Shown here piece after piece: positions 1 to 7,426 of a DNA stretch of 44,607 nucleotides. The number at the start of each line of letters is the position of its first letter. Position 1 is the stretch's first letter. Where the stretch lies: NCBI GenBank assembly GCA_028279625.1, contig JANQNM010000035.1:1-44607 (forward strand). Reading direction: 5' to 3'. The notes below the pieces were generated by a model that worked only from the letters and a program-made list of their open reading frames with translations, did no database searches and was not told where the DNA came from. The DNA comes from Candidatus Nitrosopumilus sp. (GTDB taxonomy: Archaea > Thermoproteota > Nitrososphaeria > Nitrososphaerales > Nitrosopumilaceae). The translations under genes and the position numbers were made by a program.

Positions 1-45
1 AAAGCAGACATCAAAAAGATGGCAAAGGCATCAGAGAATTTTTAA
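1..45 (+). CDS. C-terminal end of a gene entering from the left (partial)
   Basis: An open frame runs from the first base and stops at TAA 43-45, giving a short Lys/Ala-rich tail (KADIKKMAKASENF). The body lies outside the window, so no function can be given. Its stop codon overlaps the stop of the convergent gene on the minus strand by a few bases, a tight tail-to-tail arrangement common in this genome. Confidence 0.5.
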   Translation, partial: KADIKKMAKASENF

Positions 46-425
46 TCATCATGAAAAGTAGATTTTTTCCAAGCCATCAATTTGTTGAAAATTTCTAGAT
101 AATCTTTTGATGTAATTGTGATATGAGTATGTGCAAAAAAGTCACCAAACTGGGCTTCAAAGATCATGCGGCATTCTTCTTTGAAGAAAGGAACAGAGAT
201 TCCAATTTTTTTTAATGAAGAAAATTTGAAATCTTCAATTTGTATTATTTTTTCATGAACTGTGATTTTTTTATTTTCAGGATTTTTGTTAATTGATGAA
301 TCCATGTGTTTTTTGATTTCTTCACCCCATAATGGTGGGTCATGTGGCCATCTATGGACAAACACCTTTTCAGCTAAAAATCGAAATTCAAATTCAGGCA
401 ATGGTATGGTTTTTGTCTGATTCAA
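42..425 (-). CDS. Hypothetical protein, 127 aa
   Basis: Full-length frame from ATG to TAA with no recognised domain. The protein is soluble, rich in aromatic and basic residues, and has no signal peptide or membrane segment. It contains a run of the form FFAHTHITITS near residue 95-105, but the histidines do not form a motif I know. It is convergent with the gene entering from the left and followed upstream by a tiny zinc protein in the same orientation. I regard it as a real lineage-specific gene because the frame is intact, codon use matches its neighbours and its 3' end abuts the next gene precisely. Function unknown. Confidence 0.7.
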   Translation of the reverse strand: MNQTKTIPLPEFEFRFLAEKVFVHRWPHDPPLWGEEIKKHMDSSINKNPENKKITVHEKIIQIEDFKFSSLKKIGISVPFFKEECRMIFEAQFGDFFAHTHITITSKDYLEIFNKLMAWKKSTFHDD

Positions 426-446
426 ATTAAGCGTATCTTAGAACAC

Positions 447-611
447 TTAGGCAAGTACGGCAATACACTGAATGTCATCTTTGTTATTGAAACATTTCTT
501 TGTTTCAAAACAATACTGACAAACATACCATTGGTGAACTGCTCCACCTCTAGTAGTTGGCTTGTATGTGATTAGATACTTGTGGTCGTGTCTATCATAG
601 CAGTGGTCCAT
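447..611 (-). CDS. Micro zinc-binding protein, 54 aa (not in ORF track)
   Basis: Reading the minus strand from ATG at 611 gives a 54-residue protein ending at TAA 447-449. It carries HQWYVCQYC in the middle and further Cys/His (MDHCYDRHDH at the N-terminus, Cys40, Cys49), which looks like a small zinc site. There is no membrane segment. It fills the otherwise empty gap between the hypothetical gene and the Kazal protein, in the same orientation as both. The metal-binding role is inferred from the Cys/His pattern only; no family is recognised. Confidence 0.55.
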   Translation of the reverse strand: MDHCYDRHDHKYLITYKPTTRGGAVHQWYVCQYCFETKKCFNNKDDIQCIAVLA

Positions 612-688
612 TTTCAATAGTATTACGCACAGTTTCCATATGAAAACCGCGGAAAAAACTCTGAAAACCAGGATCCTTTGTGGAATTT

Positions 689-1300
689 CTAATTAGTTCT
701 CATTCCAATAGATTCTTCTAATTCAATGACAATTTCTCTGCCTTCGGATTCGGGTTCTGGTTCAGGTTCTTCAATTACACATTCCCCAGAATGTTTCATT
801 GCCATATGTTCAGATTTTAGCATACACATGTTTCCATAAGTAATTCCATCCATTCCACAAACAGGAGCATATTCCATTGTACATGCTAGAGCGGGTTTTT
901 CAGTTTGCCATCCTCGTTGTTTTAGTTTTTCAACAGAATCTGAATTGACACATGCAGGTGCTGCATTGTGGTGTTTAAACATCAATTGTTTTCCTTCTAC
1001 ACAAATAATATTATCAACTGAAATTCCTGCATGTTTTTGATGTAGAGGTCTTAGATACTCTTTCATCACTCCATCCATCACACACATCTTTCCAGGATAT
1101 GCACCAGGTCCACATCTATCATCTAAAACACACATTCCATCAAGTGATGCAAATCCAGGGGCACACATTCCATTATGTGACATGTGATGATGTCCTGTTG
1201 TTTCACCTTGGGGATCATGATCAGATGCAAAAACAGAATCTGAATTTGCAACAAAAATTATTGAAAACATAAGAATTCCAAATAAAATGAAATATTTCAA
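689..1300 (-). CDS. Secreted Cys/His/Met-rich protein with a C-terminal Kazal-like domain
   Basis: Residues 1-26 form a signal peptide (short charged start, hydrophobic core, SVFAS cleavage region). The mature protein begins with a His/Met-rich stretch (GHHHMSHNGM), then Cys-rich repeats with CGPGAYPGKMC, then a middle domain ending in PACVNSDSVEKL that I associate with other exported thaumarchaeal proteins. Near residues 140-174 sits CTMEYAPVCGMDGITYG followed by NMC and HSGEC, matching the spacing of Kazal serine-protease-inhibitor domains. The acidic tail (EEPEPEPESE) closes the protein. It should act outside the cell. A metal-binding role for the His/Met stretch is possible but unproven. 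Inhibition of a protease is inferred from the fold only. Confidence 0.8.
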   Translation of the reverse strand: MKYFILFGILMFSIIFVANSDSVFASDHDPQGETTGHHHMSHNGMCAPGFASLDGMCVLDDRCGPGAYPGKMCVMDGVMKEYLRPLHQKHAGISVDNIICVEGKQLMFKHHNAAPACVNSDSVEKLKQRGWQTEKPALACTMEYAPVCGMDGITYGNMCMLKSEHMAMKHSGECVIEEPEPEPESEGREIVIELEESIGMRTN

Positions 1301-1383
1301 TAACTAATCTACATGATTTTGTTATTAAAAGAGGTTGAATCAAACAATTTTCCCCATATAGAAAATCTTATCATATAGAAAAG

Positions 1384-1743
1384 ATGGTAAAAATCATGGA
1401 AATTCAAACCGCAGTTGAAAAAATTCTAAAAGTTAGCCCTTCAGTAAGAGTGGTGAGTGTCTGCGACCTAAATGGTAAATTGGTATATTCAGCACGCTCA
1501 AAGAAGGTAAACATCTTGGTGTCAAAAAAACAGAGTTTGGCATCGCTCAAAGCAGCTGCAAAGGATTGGAAGCAAAGAAAGAAGCTAGCAAGGTCTCTTG
1601 GTTCATGCAAATATGTTGTTGCAGAATATGACAAAGTTAAGAGAATAGTAATTCCTGCTGGAAGAAATCATATCTTGTACATAACTACAACTGCTTCCTT
1701 AGATCATAACAAGGTAGTTCGCAAAGTTCGTTCTTTCAAGTAA
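1384..1743 (+). CDS. Small protein of the lineage-specific DUF6659-like family, 119 aa
   Basis: The protein begins with an amphipathic helix and then SPSVRVVSVCDLNGKLV, followed by a central basic helix and C-terminal strands (RIVIPAGRNHILYITTT). The order helix - I/V-R-F/V strand - second strand - helix - strand pair is the same as in two other genes here (32712-33077 and 42787-43164), so I group the three. The strand pattern is reminiscent of roadblock/LC7 or other profilin-like dimerising folds, but I cannot prove this. I recall this type being called DUF6659 in Nitrosopumilus; treat that name as tentative. No membrane segment. ATG at 1396 (MEIQTAV) is a possible alternative start. Confidence 0.65.
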   Translation: MVKIMEIQTAVEKILKVSPSVRVVSVCDLNGKLVYSARSKKVNILVSKKQSLASLKAAAKDWKQRKKLARSLGSCKYVVAEYDKVKRIVIPAGRNHILYITTTASLDHNKVVRKVRSFK

Positions 1744-1835
1744 CTACAAAATATCATTTTTTTCATATTTTTAATTCAAAATGACATCGACAAAATATTT
1801 TAGGGATAATCCTTCCAGCATATTTTTTGAATGTT

Positions 1836-2090
1836 CTACTTTTCGAGTTTTCTTTTTCCAGTTCCTCTACCAGAACTAACCCATAGTCCTTTTGTGGAGC
1901 GTTCAGGAGTACTTTGGATGTCACCGAACTTTATCTTACCAGTTCCGCGACCTACAGAAATGTATTTGTCTGAAGCTGCCTTTTTTCTTGCTTCTTGCAT
2001 TTTTTTGAAATCATTTCCTGCCCATGATGAATCATCATCAACTTCTATGATTTTTGTTCCTCTGCCAGTACGAACTTTTCTTTTTGCCAA
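1836..2090 (-). CDS. Small basic protein with three GRGT-K motifs, 84 aa
   Basis: The protein is short and Lys/Arg-rich. It contains three copies of a short motif: GRGTKI near residue 10, GRGTGKIKFG in the middle and GRGTGKRK at the C-terminus, each preceded by a Val/Ser and separated by about 35-40 residues. The middle helix (KKMQEARKKAASDKY) is strongly amphipathic. The pattern suggests three equivalent binding loops, perhaps for nucleic acid or phosphate groups; this is inference. No known domain is recognised. The plus-strand frame over the same bases is a shadow: it lacks a promoter-like sequence and mirrors the basic codons of this gene. Confidence 0.65.
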   Translation of the reverse strand: MAKRKVRTGRGTKIIEVDDDSSWAGNDFKKMQEARKKAASDKYISVGRGTGKIKFGDIQSTPERSTKGLWVSSGRGTGKRKLEK

Positions 2091-2161
2091 AATTTACCAC
2101 ATAGAGATATAATTTATCATTTATAAGATTTTGAAAAAGATGTGTTTTGGTGCTAATTCTC

Positions 2162-2314
2162 CTAATTTCCAAAATTAAACAAAAATCTTTGATACAATAT
2201 CTGTTCTAATTCCGCATATAATGACTCTAACTCATCAAGGTTTATTTCTGAATCAAGTTTTTCTGAAATCTTGTATTCTAATTGCAATAATTGGCTTTTA
2301 TCAATTTGAGCCAT
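2162..2314 (-). CDS. Small acidic helical protein, 50 aa (not in ORF track)
   Basis: ATG at 2314 opens a 50-residue frame ending at TAG 2162-2164. The sequence (MAQIDKSQLLQLEYKI...) is predicted to be almost entirely helical, with Leu/Ile heptads typical of a small coiled coil, and acidic. It lies between two other minus-strand small genes in a stretch that would otherwise be empty. No family recognised; support is codon use and frame integrity only. Confidence 0.45.
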   Translation of the reverse strand: MAQIDKSQLLQLEYKISEKLDSEINLDELESLYAELEQILYQRFLFNFGN

Positions 2315-2386
2315 ACAAGTTTGAATTCAAATTTTGCACATAACTATCAATATGTAATTCAAAGTTACAGAAAATCTCAATTGAGA

Positions 2387-2578
2387 CTAGTCATCAATCT
2401 CAATATCCTCTAAAAACATGTGATCAAATCTCTTGTATTCTTCAAAAACATTTGAGAGTACTTGTTCTACAGGCCTGTTGTCTCGTTCTGAAATTCGTAA
2501 TGCATCTGTTAGTAGTTGCTGGGTGGCAGGCATTGATTGAAGAAATTTAATGAAACCTTCATCATGCATAATAGTCAT
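2387..2578 (-). CDS. Hypothetical small acidic protein, 63 aa
   Basis: An intact 63-residue frame with an acidic C-terminus (HMFLEDIEIDD) and predicted helices throughout. ATG codons at positions 1 and 4 both could start it (MTIMHDEGF). No membrane segment, metal ligand set or known motif. It belongs to a cluster of three minus-strand micro-genes. Function unknown. Confidence 0.5.
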   Translation of the reverse strand: MTIMHDEGFIKFLQSMPATQQLLTDALRISERDNRPVEQVLSNVFEEYKRFDHMFLEDIEIDD

Positions 2579-2660
2579 TTAATCTCGTCATAATAATTAG
2601 GCACGGTCACAAAAGTTTGACATGAGATTGAGAATTCATACTTTAAGAACAGAATCAAAT

Positions 2661-2670
2661 TTTTATAAAA
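2661..2670 (+). promoter_or_regulatory. TATA-like box of the 39-aa gene
   Basis: TTTTATAAAA lies with its centre about 24 nt before the ATG at 2689, the spacing expected for a leaderless archaeal transcript. Confidence 0.5.
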
Positions 2671-2688
2671 TTACCATTTTCAAAAAAT

Positions 2689-2808
2689 ATGGAAAAAAAG
2701 AAAGAAGAAAAAGAAGCATACGCTACAGATGATCCAACTGATACCTCAGCAAAAGATCAAGAAGAAATGGCAAAAGAGGCCATAAAGAAATTCAAATCTC
2801 TAGGATAA
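2689..2808 (+). CDS. Charged micro-protein, 39 aa (not in ORF track)
   Basis: ATG at 2689 opens a 39-residue frame closed by TAA 2806-2808. It is highly charged (MEKKKEEKEAYATDDPTDTS, then a Lys-rich helix) and probably partly disordered. A good TATA-like box sits at leaderless spacing, and the TPR gene starts 38 nt downstream, so the two may be co-transcribed. No family recognised. Confidence 0.5.
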   Translation: MEKKKEEKEAYATDDPTDTSAKDQEEMAKEAIKKFKSLG

Positions 2809-2846
2809 GCCAAACTTTCATTAGCAATACTATTTTCTAGAAAAAT

Positions 2847-3668
2847 ATGGGATTGTTTGGCTCTAAAGAAAAACCTGAAGATTTGATGTACAAGGCCATG
2901 GCAGTAATGGAGAAAGGCCAACCAAAGGCAGCCATCTCTTTGTTTAACAAAATCCTAAAACAAGAGCCTGAAAATATTGAAGCCCTCCTAAACAAAGGAC
3001 TGGCACTAAACCAAACTAGAAAATACACAGATGCCGTAACTTGTTTTGATAAATTATTAGAAATTAACCCAAAAGATGCACAAGCACTAAACAACAGAGG
3101 AATTTCTCTAGCTGAAATGGGAAATATCCAAGATGCTGCAGAATATTATGACAAGGCAATTGAGGCAGACCCAAAATATGCTGCAGCTTATTTTAACAAA
3201 GGAGTATTACTTGACAAATTACAAGACCATGAAGAAGCGCTAGCCACTTTGGAAAAAGCCATTTCAATAGACCCAAAAAAGCCCAATGCTCAAGTTTACA
3301 AGGGAATTGTTTTAGGAAAAATGAAAAAACATGAAGAAGCTTTGAATTGCTTTTCAAATATTTGCAGAAAATTTCCTAGCAATCAAGATGCGTTTTTTCA
3401 AAAAGGGGTTCAGCTAGCAGAACTAGAACAACATGAAAAAGCACTTGACATATTTGATGAAATATTGAAAAAATTCAAAGACAATGTAAATGTCATTTAT
3501 GCAAAATCAAGAAGTAAAGCAGCCTTGGGATTGTATCCTGAAGCTCTAGAATTGTTAAAACAAGCAATCTCAAAAAACCCCAAAGTAATTAGAGAGTGGG
3601 CAAAAGAAGAAAAAGCATTTACTCATTTGCACAACAACGACAAGTTCAGAGCACTTGTAAAACTATAG
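2847..3668 (+). CDS. Tetratricopeptide (TPR) repeat protein, 273 aa
   Basis: After a short N-terminal segment (MGLFGSKEKPEDLMY) the protein is built from about seven 34-residue TPR units, for example the unit containing ALLNKGLALNQTRKY and the next containing ALNNRGISLAEMGN, with the usual small residues at positions 8 and 20 and Pro at the unit ends (INPKD, ADPKY, IDPKK). There is no membrane segment, so it is a cytosolic scaffold for protein-protein contacts. The partner is not visible from the neighbours. It is preceded by a charged 39-aa micro-gene in the same orientation. Confidence 0.88.
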   Translation: MGLFGSKEKPEDLMYKAMAVMEKGQPKAAISLFNKILKQEPENIEALLNKGLALNQTRKYTDAVTCFDKLLEINPKDAQALNNRGISLAEMGNIQDAAEYYDKAIEADPKYAAAYFNKGVLLDKLQDHEEALATLEKAISIDPKKPNAQVYKGIVLGKMKKHEEALNCFSNICRKFPSNQDAFFQKGVQLAELEQHEKALDIFDEILKKFKDNVNVIYAKSRSKAALGLYPEALELLKQAISKNPKVIREWAKEEKAFTHLHNNDKFRALVKL

Positions 3669-3676
3669 TCATTTGA

Positions 3677-3748
3677 TCATTCTTCATCATCAGAACGTCT
3701 TCTACTAGGTCTTACAGGAACAAAAAACTTCATCTTTCTTCCAATCAT
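3677..3748 (-). CDS. Possible 23-aa basic/acidic micro-ORF
   Basis: A minus-strand frame MIGRKMKFFVPVRPSRRR... ends in an acidic SDDEE tail at TGA 3677-3679. The block of Arg followed by acidic residues is unlike random AT-rich translation, but the frame is very short and could extend upstream only through a TTG start. It lies tail-to-tail with the TPR gene. Low confidence; the rest of the 3669-3906 gap holds only the promoter of the receiver gene. Confidence 0.22.
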   Translation of the reverse strand: MIGRKMKFFVPVRPSRRRSDDEE

Positions 3749-3906
3749 GATTTGATTACAGCAAATGTAGTGATAAATAACGAGGAAAATCACTTGAAAA
3801 TTAAATTCCAAATTGGAAAAATATGACTTTTCAAATGTATTTTTCAAACAAGTATTTTAAGAAAATAATAAAATCTTAAGTAATTTGTTGCTGTCAATAT
3901 AGAGAA

Positions 3907-4269
3907 CTGGCTCGCATTATGATAGCAGATGATGCAGAGGTAATTAGAAAAACCCTACGAGATATGTTAACATCATTTGATCATCAAATAGTTGCTGAAG
4001 CCGTAGATGGGATTGAGACTGTAGAAAAATTTTTTTCAGAAAAACATGACTTGCTTTTATTAGATATTGCTATGCCAAAAAGAAATGGATTTGAAGCATT
4101 GTTTATGATTATGGAAAAAGACCCCAAAGCCAAAGTCATTATGGTTTCAGCTCATCACAACAGGCAGTTTATCGATAATTGTTTGAAAATTGGAGCCAAA
4201 GCATACATTCCAAAGCCATTTGACATCAATGAATTTCTAGATAAAGTTTCTAGCGTGTTAAAGGAATAG
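3907..4269 (+). CDS. Single-domain response regulator receiver (CheY-like), probable CTG start
   Basis: A receiver domain with no output domain: acidic pair in MIADDAEV, phospho-acceptor Asp in LLLLDIAMPKRNG, the S/T switch in VSAHH and the conserved Lys in PKPFD. The called ATG at 3919 gives MIADD, which removes most of the first beta strand. Upstream in frame lie CTG GCT CGC ATT, and the paralogue at 26842 begins ATG GCA AAA ATT followed by the same bases, so the CTG aligns exactly with its ATG. I therefore place the start at CTG 3907 (120 aa, same phospho-Asp number 53 as the paralogue). A TATA-like AATAATAAAA lies near 3865-3874. It could instead be a gene with a decayed start. It is not next to a kinase, so it probably takes phosphate from kinases elsewhere. 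Confidence 0.8.
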   Translation: MARIMIADDAEVIRKTLRDMLTSFDHQIVAEAVDGIETVEKFFSEKHDLLLLDIAMPKRNGFEALFMIMEKDPKAKVIMVSAHHNRQFIDNCLKIGAKAYIPKPFDINEFLDKVSSVLKE

Positions 4270-4275
4270 AAATTT

Positions 4276-4983
4276 CTAAAGAATTTTTTTCCTTACTGCA
4301 TCAATTCGGATAATTCCGACTTTCTTTTTTGGGCCGATTAATCTTGCCTCAAAAATTGGAACATACAACTCGGTGATGTCGCGTAATACAAATTCTTCAG
4401 AAAGGTTTCGAACATCTGTCTCTAAGGGCTTTTTTAGTTGAGATTGAAGTTTGCTTATTGCTGCATCATATGTTAATTCAGGTTTTTTGACATTAGGCTG
4501 ATTTTTCTCAAGAAGTCGCTTTGGGTAGTTTTCAACTGTTTTGGAGTTGATTTTGAATGGGAATTTTATCTCACTACCATGATGGTCAAAAATTAGCTCA
4601 TCTTCTTCTTCTACAAAGACATGCTCTTCTAATTTGATGTCAATCTTATTTTTTCCTCGTTTTCCAACAAATGCCTTCTCAAATCCAGATTTTGAGCGAA
4701 TTGGAAAAACACCATCACCTAAAACCACCTCACGGATATTGGAATCAACTGAGATGGCATGAGTTGCTTTCCTATAGTAATCTGCAATATATTTTCCTGA
4801 AACCATCAAAATGCACTCATAATACAATTTTAGAGAATGAATATGCACTTGTTCTTTTTTTGGTCTTGACAATAATGATTTGAAAGGGGAGGTTTTCTTT
4901 TGTTCAACAATTGCCATTGCCTCATCAGCATCAATATTTTTTCTAAGAACAGATATCTTTACATCATGACTTGACTTTGCCAA
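4276..4983 (-). CDS. Hypothetical protein, 235 aa
   Basis: Soluble protein with no signal peptide. The N-terminal third is mixed alpha/beta, the middle is beta-rich and basic (GKRGKNKIDIKLEEHVFV), and the last 40 residues (ITELYVPIFEARLIG then KKVGIIRIDAVRKKIL) form strands ending in a basic helix. I do not recognise a family. It is convergent with the lone receiver (stop codons 6 nt apart) and divergent from the SHOCT protein gene. The length and codon use are those of a real conserved gene. Confidence 0.65.
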   Translation of the reverse strand: MAKSSHDVKISVLRKNIDADEAMAIVEQKKTSPFKSLLSRPKKEQVHIHSLKLYYECILMVSGKYIADYYRKATHAISVDSNIREVVLGDGVFPIRSKSGFEKAFVGKRGKNKIDIKLEEHVFVEEEDELIFDHHGSEIKFPFKINSKTVENYPKRLLEKNQPNVKKPELTYDAAISKLQSQLKKPLETDVRNLSEEFVLRDITELYVPIFEARLIGPKKKVGIIRIDAVRKKIL

Positions 4984-5064
4984 AACTACACAAAGTATAC
5001 AATTCCAGCTATTAAACCAATTCTGCTAAGAAAGAAATAATAGATTTGAATGAATTCAAAAGTT

Positions 5065-5427
5065 ATGGCAACTAAGAAAGGTGGCTATATTGAAAAATTT
5101 CTAAAAAAAGCAGATAAAGCAATTCAAGATGGCGTCAAAAGGGCAGATGAAGTATTAGAAGATGCAGTAGAATTTGGAACAATGACTGCAAAGCAAGCAT
5201 CACAAGCAAGCAAAGAACTTCGTAGTCAGGCAAAAAAAGAAAGAGAAGCATTACAGAAAAGAGGAGCTAAAAAAATCAGCGAAGGAATCTCAGCTGCTAA
5301 AGGTGTTGCATCAAGTGCAGAAGAAGACTTGGCAACATTAGAAAAACTTGGCAAGCTTAGAAAAGCAGGAGTCATTACTGAAAAAGAATTTCAAGCAAAG
5401 AAAAAGAAGATTTTAGGAAGAATTTAG
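5065..5427 (+). CDS. Helical protein with C-terminal SHOCT domain
   Basis: The N-terminal 80 residues are one long Ala/Lys/Glu-rich helix (KKADKAIQDGVKRADEVLED...) resembling an apolipoprotein- or LEA-like amphipathic helix. The last 28 residues (LEKLGKLRKAGVITEKEF...) match the SHOCT motif, a short C-terminal oligomerisation helix pair. The ORF track starts at 5050, but a TATA-like AGAAATAATA centred near 5039 is 26 nt before the second ATG at 5065 (MATKKGG), which I prefer. The stop is 1 nt before the ATG of the first cupin gene, so these are co-transcribed. Role unknown; membrane-surface or complex scaffolding is possible. Confidence 0.75.
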   Translation: MATKKGGYIEKFLKKADKAIQDGVKRADEVLEDAVEFGTMTAKQASQASKELRSQAKKEREALQKRGAKKISEGISAAKGVASSAEEDLATLEKLGKLRKAGVITEKEFQAKKKKILGRI

Positions 5428-5428
5428 G

Positions 5429-5884
5429 ATGAAAAAATCAAACATTAATGGAAAAAATGATCAAAGAAAAGTAAATCCAAATTGGTTTACAGGAAAAACA
5501 TGGATGAAGGTTCTTTCAGAAAAGATCAAATCTGAAGATCAAGACATCTATCATGTTCATTTTGAGAAAGGTTCTAGAACAAAACTTCATGCACATAATG
5601 GAAATCAAGTATTGATTGCAACTAAAGGCAAAGGTAGCCTTGAGATTTTTAGAAAGTATGGAACATCAAAAACAAATTTCAAAATTAAAAGAACAGAGAG
5701 AATCACTCTCAATGAGGGGGATATTGTGCATATTCCTGCCAAGGTTCTTCACACCCATGGTTCAATTGACAAAAAAAAGACATTTTCACATATTGCTATT
5801 AACATTCTGCCCAGAAAAAATTCCATTTACAAAACAACTTGGCATGAATCAGATTACAAATCAAAGGTATCAGAAATAATTTAG
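5429..5884 (+). CDS. Cupin-fold protein, 151 aa
   Basis: The central part has the cupin signature: HFEKGSRTKLHAHNGNQVL (first motif, with two His), then GDIVHIPAKVLHTHGS (second motif). These His residues could hold a divalent metal. No fused domain is visible. The gene starts 1 nt after the SHOCT gene stop and ends 1 nt before the next cupin gene, so it is the middle member of an operon. Cupins of this size include small-molecule-binding and oxygenase proteins; the sequence does not show which. Confidence 0.82.
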   Translation: MKKSNINGKNDQRKVNPNWFTGKTWMKVLSEKIKSEDQDIYHVHFEKGSRTKLHAHNGNQVLIATKGKGSLEIFRKYGTSKTNFKIKRTERITLNEGDIVHIPAKVLHTHGSIDKKKTFSHIAINILPRKNSIYKTTWHESDYKSKVSEII

Positions 5885-5885
5885 A

Positions 5886-6248
5886 ATGTCATTAAAGAAA
5901 AATTCTGAAATACAACCCATTCAAGGAAGTGAAGGTACTACAGTAAAGCAATACTTTCATCCACACAATACACTAAATGGAATCAATTACAGTATTGCTC
6001 ATTTTTCCTTAGAAGCAGGAAAAAGGACAAACCTGCACAAGTTAAAATCATCTGAAGTCTACTATATTTTAGAAGGTAAAGGAGAACTGAAAGTTGATCA
6101 AGATATAATTTATCTTGAAAAAGATGATTCAGCATATGTTCCTCCAAATTCAGAACAATTAATCAAAAACACTGGTTCAGAAAACTTGAGATTTTTGTGT
6201 ATAGTAGATCCAGCATGGAAAGCTGATGATGAAACTATCTTGGAATAA
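5886..6248 (+). CDS. Cupin-fold protein, 120 aa
   Basis: A compact single cupin domain. The first motif is degenerate around LEAGKRTNLHKLKSSEVYYILEG and the second reads GDD-like EKDDSAYVPPNSEQLIKN, with the usual final His replaced. The reduced set of metal ligands suggests either weak metal binding or a structural/ligand-binding role. It is immediately downstream of another cupin gene, and the pair may act as a heteromer. The DnaJ-ferredoxin gene follows in the same direction. Confidence 0.8.
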   Translation: MSLKKNSEIQPIQGSEGTTVKQYFHPHNTLNGINYSIAHFSLEAGKRTNLHKLKSSEVYYILEGKGELKVDQDIIYLEKDDSAYVPPNSEQLIKNTGSENLRFLCIVDPAWKADDETILE

Positions 6249-6305
6249 AATTCTACGATATAACATATGCAATTATTTTTAACATATGACAAATCTCTAC
6301 TTCTA

Positions 6306-6977
6306 GTGAACACCTATCAGGCTCTCAAAGTACTCAATGTAGATCCGGATTCATCACAAGAACAAATCAAAACAGCATACAGAAAGCTGGCACTAGAACA
6401 CCATCCTGATAAAAAGAAACAAAATGAAGATACTGAATTTAAGAAAATTACTGAAGCTTACAATTTCCTAAAAAAGAACCATAATCAATACAATAGTGGA
6501 ACACATCAAAGAACAAAAACCAACAGTAAACCAAAATCAAACTTCAAAAGAAAACCATGGGGTGCACCAGATGATGAAAAAATTCCAGAACAAGACTGGA
6601 GTAAATACACCAGAGAATTTGAAGAAGGAGATCCTGACTTTTTTAAAGAATATGAAAGAAAGTTTTGGGAAGAATACAATGCACGTGTAAGACCAGATGG
6701 AAAAAATGGAGAATATGAAAAGGCAAAAGAGCCTAAAAAACAACCAAATCTATACGTGGATGTGGATAAGAGTTTGTGTATTGGGTGTTGTAGTTGTGAG
6801 ATAATTGCACCAGATGTTTTTCAAATTAACAAAGAAAGCATGTCAAATCCAAAATCATCTGTAATTAATCAAAAAGGAGCAGGAGTAAACAAAATAATGA
6901 ATGCAGCTGAGACTTGTCCAACTAAAGCAATCATTGTAGAAAATACAGACACTAAAGAAAGAATGTACCCATACTAG
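6306..6977 (+). CDS. DnaJ-ferredoxin fusion protein (DnaJ-Fer)
   Basis: The N-terminus is a J domain (YQALKVLNVDPDSSQEQI... EHHPDKKKQ) with the HPD tripeptide that stimulates DnaK/Hsp70 ATPase. A charged linker follows, and the last 75 residues are a ferredoxin-type domain with CIGCCSC and a distal Cys in ETCPTKAI, enough ligands for one 4Fe-4S cluster. The fusion is known from Thaumarchaeota and plant chloroplasts and has been discussed as a transferred gene. The ORF track starts at ATG 6267, but TATA-like AATTATTTTTAA near 6271-6282 is about 28 nt before GTG 6306, which gives MNTYQAL directly before the J domain; I prefer GTG. Proposed role: redox-linked chaperoning or Fe-S assembly (inference). 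Confidence 0.87.
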   Translation: MNTYQALKVLNVDPDSSQEQIKTAYRKLALEHHPDKKKQNEDTEFKKITEAYNFLKKNHNQYNSGTHQRTKTNSKPKSNFKRKPWGAPDDEKIPEQDWSKYTREFEEGDPDFFKEYERKFWEEYNARVRPDGKNGEYEKAKEPKKQPNLYVDVDKSLCIGCCSCEIIAPDVFQINKESMSNPKSSVINQKGAGVNKIMNAAETCPTKAIIVENTDTKERMYPY

Positions 6978-7381
6978 ATTTTCAATTTTTCATACAATTC
7001 ATCTATTTCATCTTCAGAGAGCTTTTGCATGGGATTGAACATACTATGGATTGCATCTGCGCCATCATTTGCTTTTCTTGGAACTAGATGAACATGTACA
7101 TGGGGAACTTCTTGGCCAGCATCTTTTCCATTATGAACCGCAACAAGTGTAGAACCAGAAAGTGAATCAACTTTTGAAATCATAGAGTGGACTAGTGCAA
7201 AAAGATCAGTATTTTCTTCACTAGACATATCCTGAATTTTTTGATGATGTTTTTTTGGAATTACTAATACATGGCCTTTTGCAAGAGGAAATGCATCAAG
7301 AAAAGCTATAGAATGTTCAGTCTCTTTGAGAATTTTAGCAGGAATATCTCCTGAAACAATTTTGCAAAAGACACAATCCAT
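6974..7381 (-). CDS. HIT-family nucleotide hydrolase/transferase (HINT-like)
   Basis: The 135-residue protein starts MDCVFCKIVSGDIPAKIL and contains the histidine triad HVHVHLVPR near residue 95, the catalytic centre that hydrolyses nucleoside phosphoramidates and related nucleotides. CxxC near the N-terminus is a common zinc site in this branch. Length is typical for HIT proteins. It converges on the DnaJ-Fer gene with a 4-nt stop overlap. Cytosolic. The exact substrate cannot be read from the sequence. Confidence 0.92.
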   Translation of the reverse strand: MDCVFCKIVSGDIPAKILKETEHSIAFLDAFPLAKGHVLVIPKKHHQKIQDMSSEENTDLFALVHSMISKVDSLSGSTLVAVHNGKDAGQEVPHVHVHLVPRKANDGADAIHSMFNPMQKLSEDEIDELYEKLKI

Positions 7382-7426
7382 ACTAATTAGAAAAATTCTT
7401 GAGATATCAAATTATCGATTAGAGGG

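Noticed and set aside
1831-2112. Plus-strand 93-aa frame over the GRGT protein
   Set aside because: Mirror frame; the minus strand encodes a repeated, structured motif that is hard to explain otherwise.
5616-5879. 87-aa frame inside the first cupin gene
   Set aside because: Fully inside a gene with recognisable cupin motifs in the other frame; Cys/Phe-rich random composition.
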